Under the pieces are notes generated by a model. It made no database searches, was not told the DNA's origin, and saw only the letters and a program-made list of their open reading frames with translations. Made by a program: the position numbers and the translations under genes. Shown piece by piece: positions 1 to 5,951 of a stretch of DNA of 37,850 nt (the stretch's first letter is position 1; each line of letters starts with the position of its first letter). Source of the DNA: Nocardioides sp. (lineage in GTDB: Bacteria > Actinomycetota > Actinomycetes > Propionibacteriales > Nocardioidaceae); the NCBI RefSeq assembly GCF_016462705.1, contig NZ_JAEMSS010000018.1, positions 1 to 37,850 on the forward strand. The letters run 5' to 3'.

Positions 1-319
1 TCGGCAGCCCGTTGTCGTCCCAGCCCATCGGGTAGAAGACCGACTTGCCGCGCATCCGCTGGTAGCGGGCGATCAGGTCGGTGTGGGTGTAGGAGAAGAC
101 GTGCCCGACGTGCAGCGACCCGCTCACCGTCGGCGGCGGCGTGTCGATCGAGTAGACGTTCTCGCGCGGCTGCGTGCGGTCGAACGCGTACGTCGAGGCG
201 GCCTTCCACTGCTCGGCCCACTTCGCCTCGAGTCCCTCCAGGGCAGGCTTGGCCGGTACGACGACCGGGCGCGATGCGTCCGGCGTGTCCGGGGCCTGAT
301 CTGCAAGAACTTCGGTCAT
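1..319 (-). CDS. valS: Valyl-tRNA synthetase, N-terminal fragment (cut by window edge)
   Basis: Class I aminoacyl-tRNA synthetase that charges tRNA-Val in the cytoplasm. Only about the first 106 residues lie in the window; the rest runs off the left edge. The ORF track does not list it because it is open at the edge. Reading the minus strand from the ATG at 317-319 gives a short variable tail, then the motif [21 protein letters not shown] with the HIGH-type signature HVGH, then the GWDDNGLP motif seen at the ValS active site. This wording is characteristic of the actinobacterial ValS type rather than IleRS or LeuRS. A TAGGCT box ends 7 bases before the ATG and there is no Shine-Dalgarno sequence, suggesting a leaderless mRNA. 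In many actinobacteria valS is followed directly by folC on the same strand; here it is inverted and separated by about 9.5 kb. Confidence 0.93.
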   Translation of the reverse strand, partial: MTEVLADQAPDTPDASRPVVVPAKPALEGLEAKWAEQWKAASTYAFDRTQPRENVYSIDTPPPTVSGSLHVGHVFSYTHTDLIARYQRMRGKSVFYPMGWDDNGLP

Positions 320-326
320 GCGGTCA

Positions 327-332
327 AGCCTA
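327..332 (-). promoter_or_regulatory. Predicted -10 box of valS (leaderless geometry)
   Basis: The minus strand reads TAGGCT followed by 7 bases and then the valS ATG. A TAnnnT box at this distance would place the transcript start at or next to the A of the start codon. The -35 region (around TTCCGG) is only a weak match. Confidence 0.5.
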
Positions 333-383
333 GGGCGGCGTGGCGCCGTGCCGGAAAACGGTCCGGAGTATCACGGGCACCGT

Positions 384-389
384 TAGCCT
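384..389 (+). promoter_or_regulatory. Predicted -10 box of the carrier-protein operon
   Basis: TAGCCT fits the actinobacterial TAnnnT -10 consensus. A start about 7 bases downstream would give a leader of roughly 40 bases that contains the GGGGGGAG ribosome binding site before the GTG pair at 432/435. No convincing -35 box is visible. Confidence 0.35.
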
Positions 390-434
390 GCTCTTGTACC
401 AGCTGAGGACGTGCTGAGAATGGGGGGAGCCGTG

Positions 435-908
435 GTGTCCACACCTGCCTCGAGCACGCTGCCGACCCCCTCGGCCGTCCCCCGGACGGGCTGTGACCTC
501 CAGCCGGTCGACGTCGTGCGGGACGCGGTCCGGCACTTCGGGGCGCGCTACCTCGACCGGGTCTACACACCGGCCGAGCAGGCGTCGTACGCCGCCGGTG
601 GGCCGGCCTCGCTCGCGGCCCGGTTCGCGGCCAAGGAGGCGGTCCTCAAGCTGATCGGGACCGCGGACGGCGTCGACCTGCGCAGCGTGGAGATCAGGAC
701 GCCCGCGGTCGGCGGTGGCCGGCCGGCGGTGCACCTCACCGGCCGCGCCGCCGAGCTCGCCGAGGAAGCCGGCGTGGACGCCGCGGGCATCGACGTCAGC
801 CTGAGCCACACCGCCGACCTCGCCATGGCGGTCGCGATCGGGCTCCAGCGCCCCACCACCCAGACCACGAACGAGACCGCCACCATGAACGAGACAGGCA
901 CCGCATGA
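435..908 (+). CDS. AcpS-like 4'-phosphopantetheinyl transferase
   Basis: Predicted to transfer 4'-phosphopantetheine from CoA to the conserved serine of a carrier protein, almost certainly the one encoded next. The protein has the AcpS-family signatures in order: an early GCDLQPVDVV segment (the GIDIV-like metal-binding region), then ARFAAKEAVLKL (the classic FaaKEA motif with the catalytic/metal Glu), a GRPAVHL strand and a C-terminal VSLSHTADLAMAVAI segment (SlSH motif). At about 157 residues it is slightly longer than typical AcpS. The ORF track starts at 411, but GGGGGGAG at 421-428 favours GTG 432 or 435; I chose 435 for spacing. It overlaps the next gene by ATGA, implying coupled translation. 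As the first gene of the operon it is probably a dedicated activating enzyme; whether it also serves fatty acid synthesis cannot be told from this window. Confidence 0.88.
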   Translation: MSTPASSTLPTPSAVPRTGCDLQPVDVVRDAVRHFGARYLDRVYTPAEQASYAAGGPASLAARFAAKEAVLKLIGTADGVDLRSVEIRTPAVGGGRPAVHLTGRAAELAEEAGVDAAGIDVSLSHTADLAMAVAIGLQRPTTQTTNETATMNETGTA

Positions 909-1177
909 CCGTCAAGGACCAGATCCGCGCCATCCTGGGGCAGCACGCCAAGCTCTCCACCGACATCTCCGCGGTGGGCGACGGTGACGACCTCTACGCG
1001 GCCGGGATGACCTCCCATGCCTCGGTGACGGTGATGCTGGCGTGCGAGGACGAGTGGGACATCGAGTTCCCCCAGCAGATGCTGAAGAAGAGCACCTTCG
1101 CCTCGGTGGACGCGATCGCCGCGGCCCTGGCCGAGCTCGACATCACCGACGGCGTCGGCTCCGGGGTGTCGTCGTGA
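905..1177 (+). CDS. Acyl/aminoacyl carrier protein with atypical TSH site
   Basis: A 90-residue acidic carrier protein of ordinary length. The attachment region reads DDLYAAGMTSHASVTVMLACEDEWDIEFP, laid out like the helix II region of ACPs (DDLfelGlDSLxxvelv). The usual DSL is replaced by TSH, with Ser37 the expected phosphopantetheine site. This GMTSHAS-like form resembles, from memory, the carrier proteins paired with the SerRS-like amino acid:[carrier protein] ligases of Bradyrhizobium and relatives. The gene sits between its likely modifying enzyme (AcpS-like) and an acyl-CoA-dehydrogenase-like protein, with a 4-base overlap on each side. The inferred role is to hold an amino acid as a thioester for later enzymes in the operon rather than to act in fatty acid synthesis. 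The loaded amino acid is not determinable from sequence by eye. Confidence 0.92.
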   Translation: MTVKDQIRAILGQHAKLSTDISAVGDGDDLYAAGMTSHASVTVMLACEDEWDIEFPQQMLKKSTFASVDAIAAALAELDITDGVGSGVSS

Positions 1178-2355
1178 AGCTGGCTGACGAGCACGAGGGC
1201 GTCGCGGAGGTCGTCGCGGTCGCGCGCCGGATCGGCCGTGACGTCGCCGCCGTCCACGCCGCCGACGTGGACGCCCACGCCCGGTTCCCCAAGGAGACCG
1301 TCGACGCGTTCCGCGCCGAGGGACTGCTCGGCGCGCTGGTCCCCGTGGAGCTCGGTGGCCTCGGCCACGACCTGCGCCAGGCCGCCGCGGTCGTCCGCGA
1401 GGTCGCCCGGCACTGCGCGTCCTCGGCGATGATCCTGGCGATGCACCACATCAAGGTCGCCTCGGTGGTGCGGCACATGACCTCCCGGACGGTGGAGGAC
1501 TTCATGCGCCGGGTCGCCACCGAACAGCTGCTGCTGGCCTCGGCCACCACCGAGATCGGCATCGGCGGCAACACCCGCAACTCCTCCTGCTGGGTCGAGC
1601 GGGAGGGTGACGGACCCGACCAGCGGTTCCGCCTGACCAAGCAGGCGCCGGTCATCTCCTACGGGCAGTACGCCGACGCGATCATCGTGACGGCCCGGCG
1701 CGACGCCGACAGCGCCCCCAGCGAGCAGGTCATGGTGATCTGCGAGGCGAAGGACGTGACCCTGACGCCGATCTCCGGCTGGGACACCCTGGGCTTCCGG
1801 GGCACCTGCTCACTCGGGTTCACCCTCGAGGCGACCGGACCGGCCGACCTGGTGATGGACCACCCCTTCGGCGACATCTCGACCGAGACGATGCTGCCCA
1901 CCTCGCACCTGCTGTGGTCCTCGTTGTGGCTGGGCCTGGCCGAGGAGGCCTCGTGGCGGGCCCAGCGCTTCATCCAGAAGGCCGCCCGCAAGGACCTCAA
2001 CCAGACCCCGCCAGGCGCGCCTCGCCTGGCCGCGCTGATGGTGACCAGGCAGCAGCTCGCGTCGTCGGTCGACGCGCTGATGAGCCGCTACCTCGACATC
2101 ATGGACGACGCCGAGGAGACCAGCTCGATCGACTTCATGGTCGCCATCAACACGCTCAAGGTGTCCGCGTCCACGTTGGTCGTCGACATCATCAACCAGG
2201 CGATGCTGATCGTCGGGATCCAGGGCTACCGGGAGGACACCGAGTACTCGCTGGGCCGGCTGCTGCGCGACGCGCACGGTGCGGCGGTGATGGTCAACAA
2301 CGACCGGATCGCCGGCAACACCGCCCAGCTCGCCCTCATGCAGCGCGAGAGCTGA
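1174..2355 (+). CDS. Acyl-CoA dehydrogenase-like flavoprotein (probably acts on carrier-bound substrate)
   Basis: A 393-residue protein with the acyl-CoA dehydrogenase layout: N-terminal helical domain with FPKETVDAFRAEGLLGALVP, central beta domain with TEIGIGGNTRNS and GWDTLGFRGTCS (the usual 'lGiRgt.s' strand), and a C-terminal helical domain with GIQGYREDTEYSLGRLLRDA. The ORF-track start at 1042 is an extension in a shadow frame; the GTG at 1174 overlaps the carrier-protein stop (GTGA) and begins the recognisable sequence. Medium- and short-chain family members have a catalytic Glu (YEGT) seven residues after the RDA motif; here that stretch reads HGAAVMVNNDRIAG, without a Glu. The base is therefore elsewhere or the chemistry differs. 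Related flavoproteins oxidise prolyl-S-carrier protein to pyrrolyl-S-carrier protein, so oxidation of an aminoacyl thioester on the neighbouring carrier is a reasonable inference. Confidence 0.87.
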   Translation: MKLADEHEGVAEVVAVARRIGRDVAAVHAADVDAHARFPKETVDAFRAEGLLGALVPVELGGLGHDLRQAAAVVREVARHCASSAMILAMHHIKVASVVRHMTSRTVEDFMRRVATEQLLLASATTEIGIGGNTRNSSCWVEREGDGPDQRFRLTKQAPVISYGQYADAIIVTARRDADSAPSEQVMVICEAKDVTLTPISGWDTLGFRGTCSLGFTLEATGPADLVMDHPFGDISTETMLPTSHLLWSSLWLGLAEEASWRAQRFIQKAARKDLNQTPPGAPRLAALMVTRQQLASSVDALMSRYLDIMDDAEETSSIDFMVAINTLKVSASTLVVDIINQAMLIVGIQGYREDTEYSLGRLLRDAHGAAVMVNNDRIAGNTAQLALMQRES

Positions 2356-2365
2356 GTCCACGACC

Positions 2366-3277
2366 GTGCCCGCGCCGTACGCCACCCCCGAGGACCTGCG
2401 GACCGTCCTGCTCGACGCGGGGCTGCTCGTGCAGACCCGCACCGACGGGCTCTACCACCGCTCGGGCGACTTCGAGGGGGTCCTGCAGGGAGTGGAGCGG
2501 TACGCCGCCGAGCAGCGCACCGACGCGACGGCGCCGCGGCGCTGGTTCCCGCCGATCATGGCCCGCGACGACTTCCTGCGCACCGACTACCTGCGCTCCT
2601 TCCCGGACCTCGTCGGGTCCGTCGACGTGTTCACCGGGGGCGACCAGGAGCACAAGCAACTGCTCGCCGAGCTGGAGGAGGGCCGGGACTGGACGCTCGC
2701 GCTGGACCCGGCCGAGGTGGTGCTGAGCTCGTCGATCTGCCACAGCCTCTACGGCACCCTGCCCACCGGGATCCCGGACGACGGGCTGCTGCACGAGTGC
2801 TGCGGGTTCGCGTTCCGGCACGAGCCGAGCCTCGACCCGGCCCGGATGCAGTCGTTCCGGATGTACGAGTTCGTGCTCGTCGGGACGCCGGCGCAGGCCG
2901 TGGCGCACCGCGACCTGTGGCTGCAGCGAGGCCTGGACTCGCTCGCGGCGCTCGGCCTGTCGGTGCGCAGCGATGCCGCCAACGACCCGTTCTTCGGGCG
3001 GGTCGGCCGGATGCTGGCCGCCAACCAGCTGCACGCCGAGCTGAAGTACGAGGTCCTGATCGACCTCACCGAGGCCAAGCCGACGGCGATCGCCTCCGCC
3101 AACTACCACGAGGACCACTTCGGCCTGCCGTTCGGCCTGACCACCCCGGACGGCGAGGTCGCGCACAGCGCCTGCTTCGGCTACGGCCTGGAGCGGATCA
3201 CGCTGGCCCTGTTCGCCACGCACGGCACCGACGTGACGGGCTGGCCCGGCGAGGTCCGGTCCCTCCTGGGATGTTGA
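2366..3277 (+). CDS. Amino acid:[carrier protein] ligase (class II synthetase-like)
   Basis: A 303-residue class II aminoacyl-tRNA-synthetase catalytic core without a tRNA-binding arm, resembling the SerRS-like enzymes that load an amino acid onto the phosphopantetheine of a carrier protein instead of tRNA (characterised for Bradyrhizobium). Motif 2 is visible as CCGFAFRHEPS (Arg151) and motif 3 as FGYGLERITLALF. The zinc ligands of this subfamily (Cys, Glu, Cys) are present: Cys125 in SSSICHS, Glu168 in RMYEFV and Cys270 in HSACFGYG. The start is GTG 10 bases after the preceding stop. The reaction would be amino acid + ATP + holo-carrier to aminoacyl-carrier + AMP + PPi. Bradyrhizobium members load glycine or alanine; the specificity here is unknown. 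Being next to its carrier and an AcpS supports a self-contained aminoacyl-thioester pathway. Confidence 0.88.
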   Translation: MPAPYATPEDLRTVLLDAGLLVQTRTDGLYHRSGDFEGVLQGVERYAAEQRTDATAPRRWFPPIMARDDFLRTDYLRSFPDLVGSVDVFTGGDQEHKQLLAELEEGRDWTLALDPAEVVLSSSICHSLYGTLPTGIPDDGLLHECCGFAFRHEPSLDPARMQSFRMYEFVLVGTPAQAVAHRDLWLQRGLDSLAALGLSVRSDAANDPFFGRVGRMLAANQLHAELKYEVLIDLTEAKPTAIASANYHEDHFGLPFGLTTPDGEVAHSACFGYGLERITLALFATHGTDVTGWPGEVRSLLGC

Positions 3278-3302
3278 GCCCTGAGATGTCGAGCAGGGTG
3301 TC

Positions 3303-5015
3303 GTGCTGAGCAGGCAGGTGTGGTTCGGCCCGGACGAGCGACCGCTCTACGGCTGGGTCGCCATGCCGGCCGACGGGCTGGTCCGCGGCGGTGTCGTCCT
3401 CTGCCCGCCGATGGGGGAGGAGGGGCGCTCGGCGCACCGGACCTTCCGGCGGCTCGCCGAGGCGCTCGCCGGCCGTGGCCTGGTCGCCCTGCGCTTCGAC
3501 TACGACGGCACCGGCGACTCCGCGGGACTCCAGGACGACCCGGACCGGGTGGCCTCCTGGCTGGCCAGCGTCGAGGCGGCCCGGCAGTACCTCCTCGACC
3601 TCGGCGCGCCCCACGTCTCGGCGGTCGGCATGCGCCTGGGCGCGACCCTGGCGGCCTGCCAGGCCGCCGCGTCGTCGCCGTTCCGCTCACTGGCGCTGTG
3701 GGACCCGTGCCTGAGCGGACGCACGTTCCTGCGCGAGGGCGAGGCGCTCTTCCTGCTCGGCGAGGACGACGGGCGGGCGCACGACGACGGGCTGCGGCAC
3801 ACGCCGGGCTTCCAGTACGACGCCGCGACCGCGTCGGCCCTGCGCGGCGTCGACCTGGCGAAGCTCCCGGAGGACCGGCCGCTGGCCGACCGGGTGCTCC
3901 TGCTCACCCGCACCGACCGGCCCGCGCCCGAGGGCATCGAGCGGCGGGTCCGGCTCGAGCCCGGGGACCTCACCTTCGGGCCGGCCACCGCGCAGGACCA
4001 GCTCCTCGACCGGACGCCGAGCGACTGCTACGTCCCCGAGGAGGCGCTGGCCTCGGTCGTGGGGTGGCTCGTGGCCGGCACCGACGAGGCCCGGGTCCCC
4101 GTCAAGACACCCGAGGAGTCCGGCGTACGCGTGGCGTCGGCCGGCCCCGGCTCGCGGCCGGTCCTCGAGCGGCCGACCCGGATCGGGTCGTTCGGGCTCT
4201 ACGGCATCGTCGACGAGCCGGTGACCCCGACCGACGCGCCCTGGGTGGTGCTGGTCAACGTGGCCGCCGAGCACCACATCGGCCCGGGCCGGCGCTGGGT
4301 GGAGTTCGCCCGGCGCTGGGCCGGCGACGGCTACCGGGTGGTGCGGATCGACCAGAGCGGCATCGGCGACAGCCCGTCCCACCCCGGCCAGGTGGAGGAC
4401 GAGCCGTTCGCGCCCGAGTGGATCGACGACATGCGGGAGGTCGTCCGTGAGCTGGCGGCCGACGGGTCGACGGTGGTGATCGCCGGGCTCTGCTCGGGGT
4501 CCTACTCGGCGTTCGAGGTGGCGCTGTGGGAGCGCGTCGAGGCGGTCTTCGCGGTCAACCCGCGGCTCACGCTCTACCCCGCGGCGAAGGGCACCCACGT
4601 CTACACACCGATCCGGCGGGCCGGCATCGTCCCGGCGGCACCGATCGCGGCGCTGGCCCGGCGGCACCGGATCCTGGCCGGCGGCCTGTGGCGCATCTAC
4701 CGCCAGGTGGCGGTCTGGCACGGCCCGTTCCGGGTGCTGCGCAGCGTCGTGAGACGCGGGACCGCCGTGCACGTGAGCGCGTGCCGCGACGACGCCCAGC
4801 ACTTCACCGAGGTCCTCTTCTGGCGCCCGTTCCTGGCCCGGCTGCGGCGGAACCCGCGGTTCCGCTTCGACCAGGACGAGGTCTTCGACCACTCGCTGCT
4901 CAGCCGGGCCGGCCAGCTGGCCACCTTCGACCGGGCGTCGGACTTCCTGGCGACCTACGTGCCGCTGGTCGACCGGCCAGGCACCGACGGCGTCGACGGG
5001 CGGGCCGCGTCGTGA
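3303..5015 (+). CDS. Double alpha/beta hydrolase fusion; one domain lacks a nucleophile, the other has Cys
   Basis: A 570-residue protein made of two alpha/beta-hydrolase-like domains in tandem, roughly residues 1-260 and 285-560. Domain 1 shows VVLCPPMGEEG, RFDYDGTGDS and a nucleophile elbow written GMRLG, with Arg111 where Ser is expected. Domain 2 repeats the pattern: VLVNVAAEHHIGPG, RIDQSGIGDS and the elbow GLCSG, placing Cys397 at the nucleophile position. The GxRLG and GLCSG elbows are reminiscent of the paired exosortase-system-associated hydrolases, where the two halves are separate proteins. No signal peptide or membrane segment is evident. The GTG start at 3303 has AGCAGGG upstream. 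Its stop overlaps the next start (GTGA). A Cys nucleophile beside a carrier-protein system suggests a thioesterase or acyltransferase, but this is inference; the substrate is unknown. Confidence 0.78.
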   Translation: MLSRQVWFGPDERPLYGWVAMPADGLVRGGVVLCPPMGEEGRSAHRTFRRLAEALAGRGLVALRFDYDGTGDSAGLQDDPDRVASWLASVEAARQYLLDLGAPHVSAVGMRLGATLAACQAAASSPFRSLALWDPCLSGRTFLREGEALFLLGEDDGRAHDDGLRHTPGFQYDAATASALRGVDLAKLPEDRPLADRVLLLTRTDRPAPEGIERRVRLEPGDLTFGPATAQDQLLDRTPSDCYVPEEALASVVGWLVAGTDEARVPVKTPEESGVRVASAGPGSRPVLERPTRIGSFGLYGIVDEPVTPTDAPWVVLVNVAAEHHIGPGRRWVEFARRWAGDGYRVVRIDQSGIGDSPSHPGQVEDEPFAPEWIDDMREVVRELAADGSTVVIAGLCSGSYSAFEVALWERVEAVFAVNPRLTLYPAAKGTHVYTPIRRAGIVPAAPIAALARRHRILAGGLWRIYRQVAVWHGPFRVLRSVVRRGTAVHVSACRDDAQHFTEVLFWRPFLARLRRNPRFRFDQDEVFDHSLLSRAGQLATFDRASDFLATYVPLVDRPGTDGVDGRAAS

Positions 5016-5947
5016 TCAGCCTGTTCGGGCTCGACCCCGCGACGTACCGGCAGCACCCGCTGCACGACGGCGAGCGGACCTACCAGGAGACCAACTGCTT
5101 CGCCGACTGCGTCATCGAGCTGGTCGCGGCGGCGGGGCACGAGCCGGAGGCGATGCTGGCGGGCACCGCCGCGGTCGACTTCGAGGTCGACCAGTGGACG
5201 TTCTTCAAGCCGGCCCCCGAGGACCTGGTCACCCTCTACGGCCTCGACCTGCACGAGATGCAGCCCTACCGCTCCATCCCCGAGCAGACCGCCGCCCGGC
5301 TCGCGCTCGGGCAGACGACGATGCCCGAGGTCGACTCCTACTGGCTCCCGGACGTCGCGGCGACCGACTACCGCACCAACCACGTGAAGAGCTCCATCGT
5401 CATCGAGGGGATCGACCCCGACGCCCGGGTGCTGCGCTACTTCCACAACGCGGGCTACTTCGAGCTGTCCGGGGAGGACTACGACGGGCTGTTCGCGGAG
5501 CCCGCGCTGCCGCCGTACGTCGAGCTGGTGCGCTTCGGGGTGGCGCCCGCGCTCTCCGGCGACGCGCTCCGTGATGCTGCGCGCGTCCTTCTCGCCGACT
5601 CCCTTGGCCGCCGGCCCGCGGACAACCCGTTCGACCGGTTCCTGGCGGCGCTCGAGGCGGACCTGCCGCGGCTGCTGGAAGGGGACGAGGCCGACTACCA
5701 CGCGTACGCGTTCCACAACCCGCGGATGGCCGGCGCCTCGTTCGAGCTGCTCGCGAGCCACGTGCGGTGGCTCCTCGGCGAGGAGGGCGAGCAGGCGGCG
5801 GCCGCCCTCGACGACGTGGTCGGTGGCACCAAGATGCTGCTGTTCCGGCTGGCCCGGCGCCGCGCGTTCGACGTCGCCGGGGTCGTCGGCCCGATGGCCG
5901 AGGGCTACGCGACCGCGATGACCGAGCTCGACCGTCTGGTTTCCTGA
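5012..5947 (+). CDS. DUF1839 family protein, candidate cysteine acyltransferase
   Basis: A 311-residue protein that I match to the DUF1839 family by its N-terminal LFGLDPATYRQHPLH and the ETNCFADCVIELV segment. The track extends the frame upstream to 4526, but GTG 5012 overlaps the previous stop and begins the conserved region. An early helix carrying Cys29 (or Cys33) and a later strand starting NHVKSSIVIEGID with His124 give the order expected of a papain-like/C39-like fold. The same arrangement occurs in BtrH, which moves an acyl group from a carrier protein to an aminoglycoside. The resemblance is by eye and is weak evidence. Genomic association of DUF1839 with amino acid:[carrier protein] ligases fits a role in moving the aminoacyl group from carrier to acceptor. 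No membrane segments or signal peptide are seen. The next gene starts 4 bases downstream. Confidence 0.75.
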   Translation: MISLFGLDPATYRQHPLHDGERTYQETNCFADCVIELVAAAGHEPEAMLAGTAAVDFEVDQWTFFKPAPEDLVTLYGLDLHEMQPYRSIPEQTAARLALGQTTMPEVDSYWLPDVAATDYRTNHVKSSIVIEGIDPDARVLRYFHNAGYFELSGEDYDGLFAEPALPPYVELVRFGVAPALSGDALRDAARVLLADSLGRRPADNPFDRFLAALEADLPRLLEGDEADYHAYAFHNPRMAGASFELLASHVRWLLGEEGEQAAAALDDVVGGTKMLLFRLARRRAFDVAGVVGPMAEGYATAMTELDRLVS

Positions 5948-5951
5948 CCAC

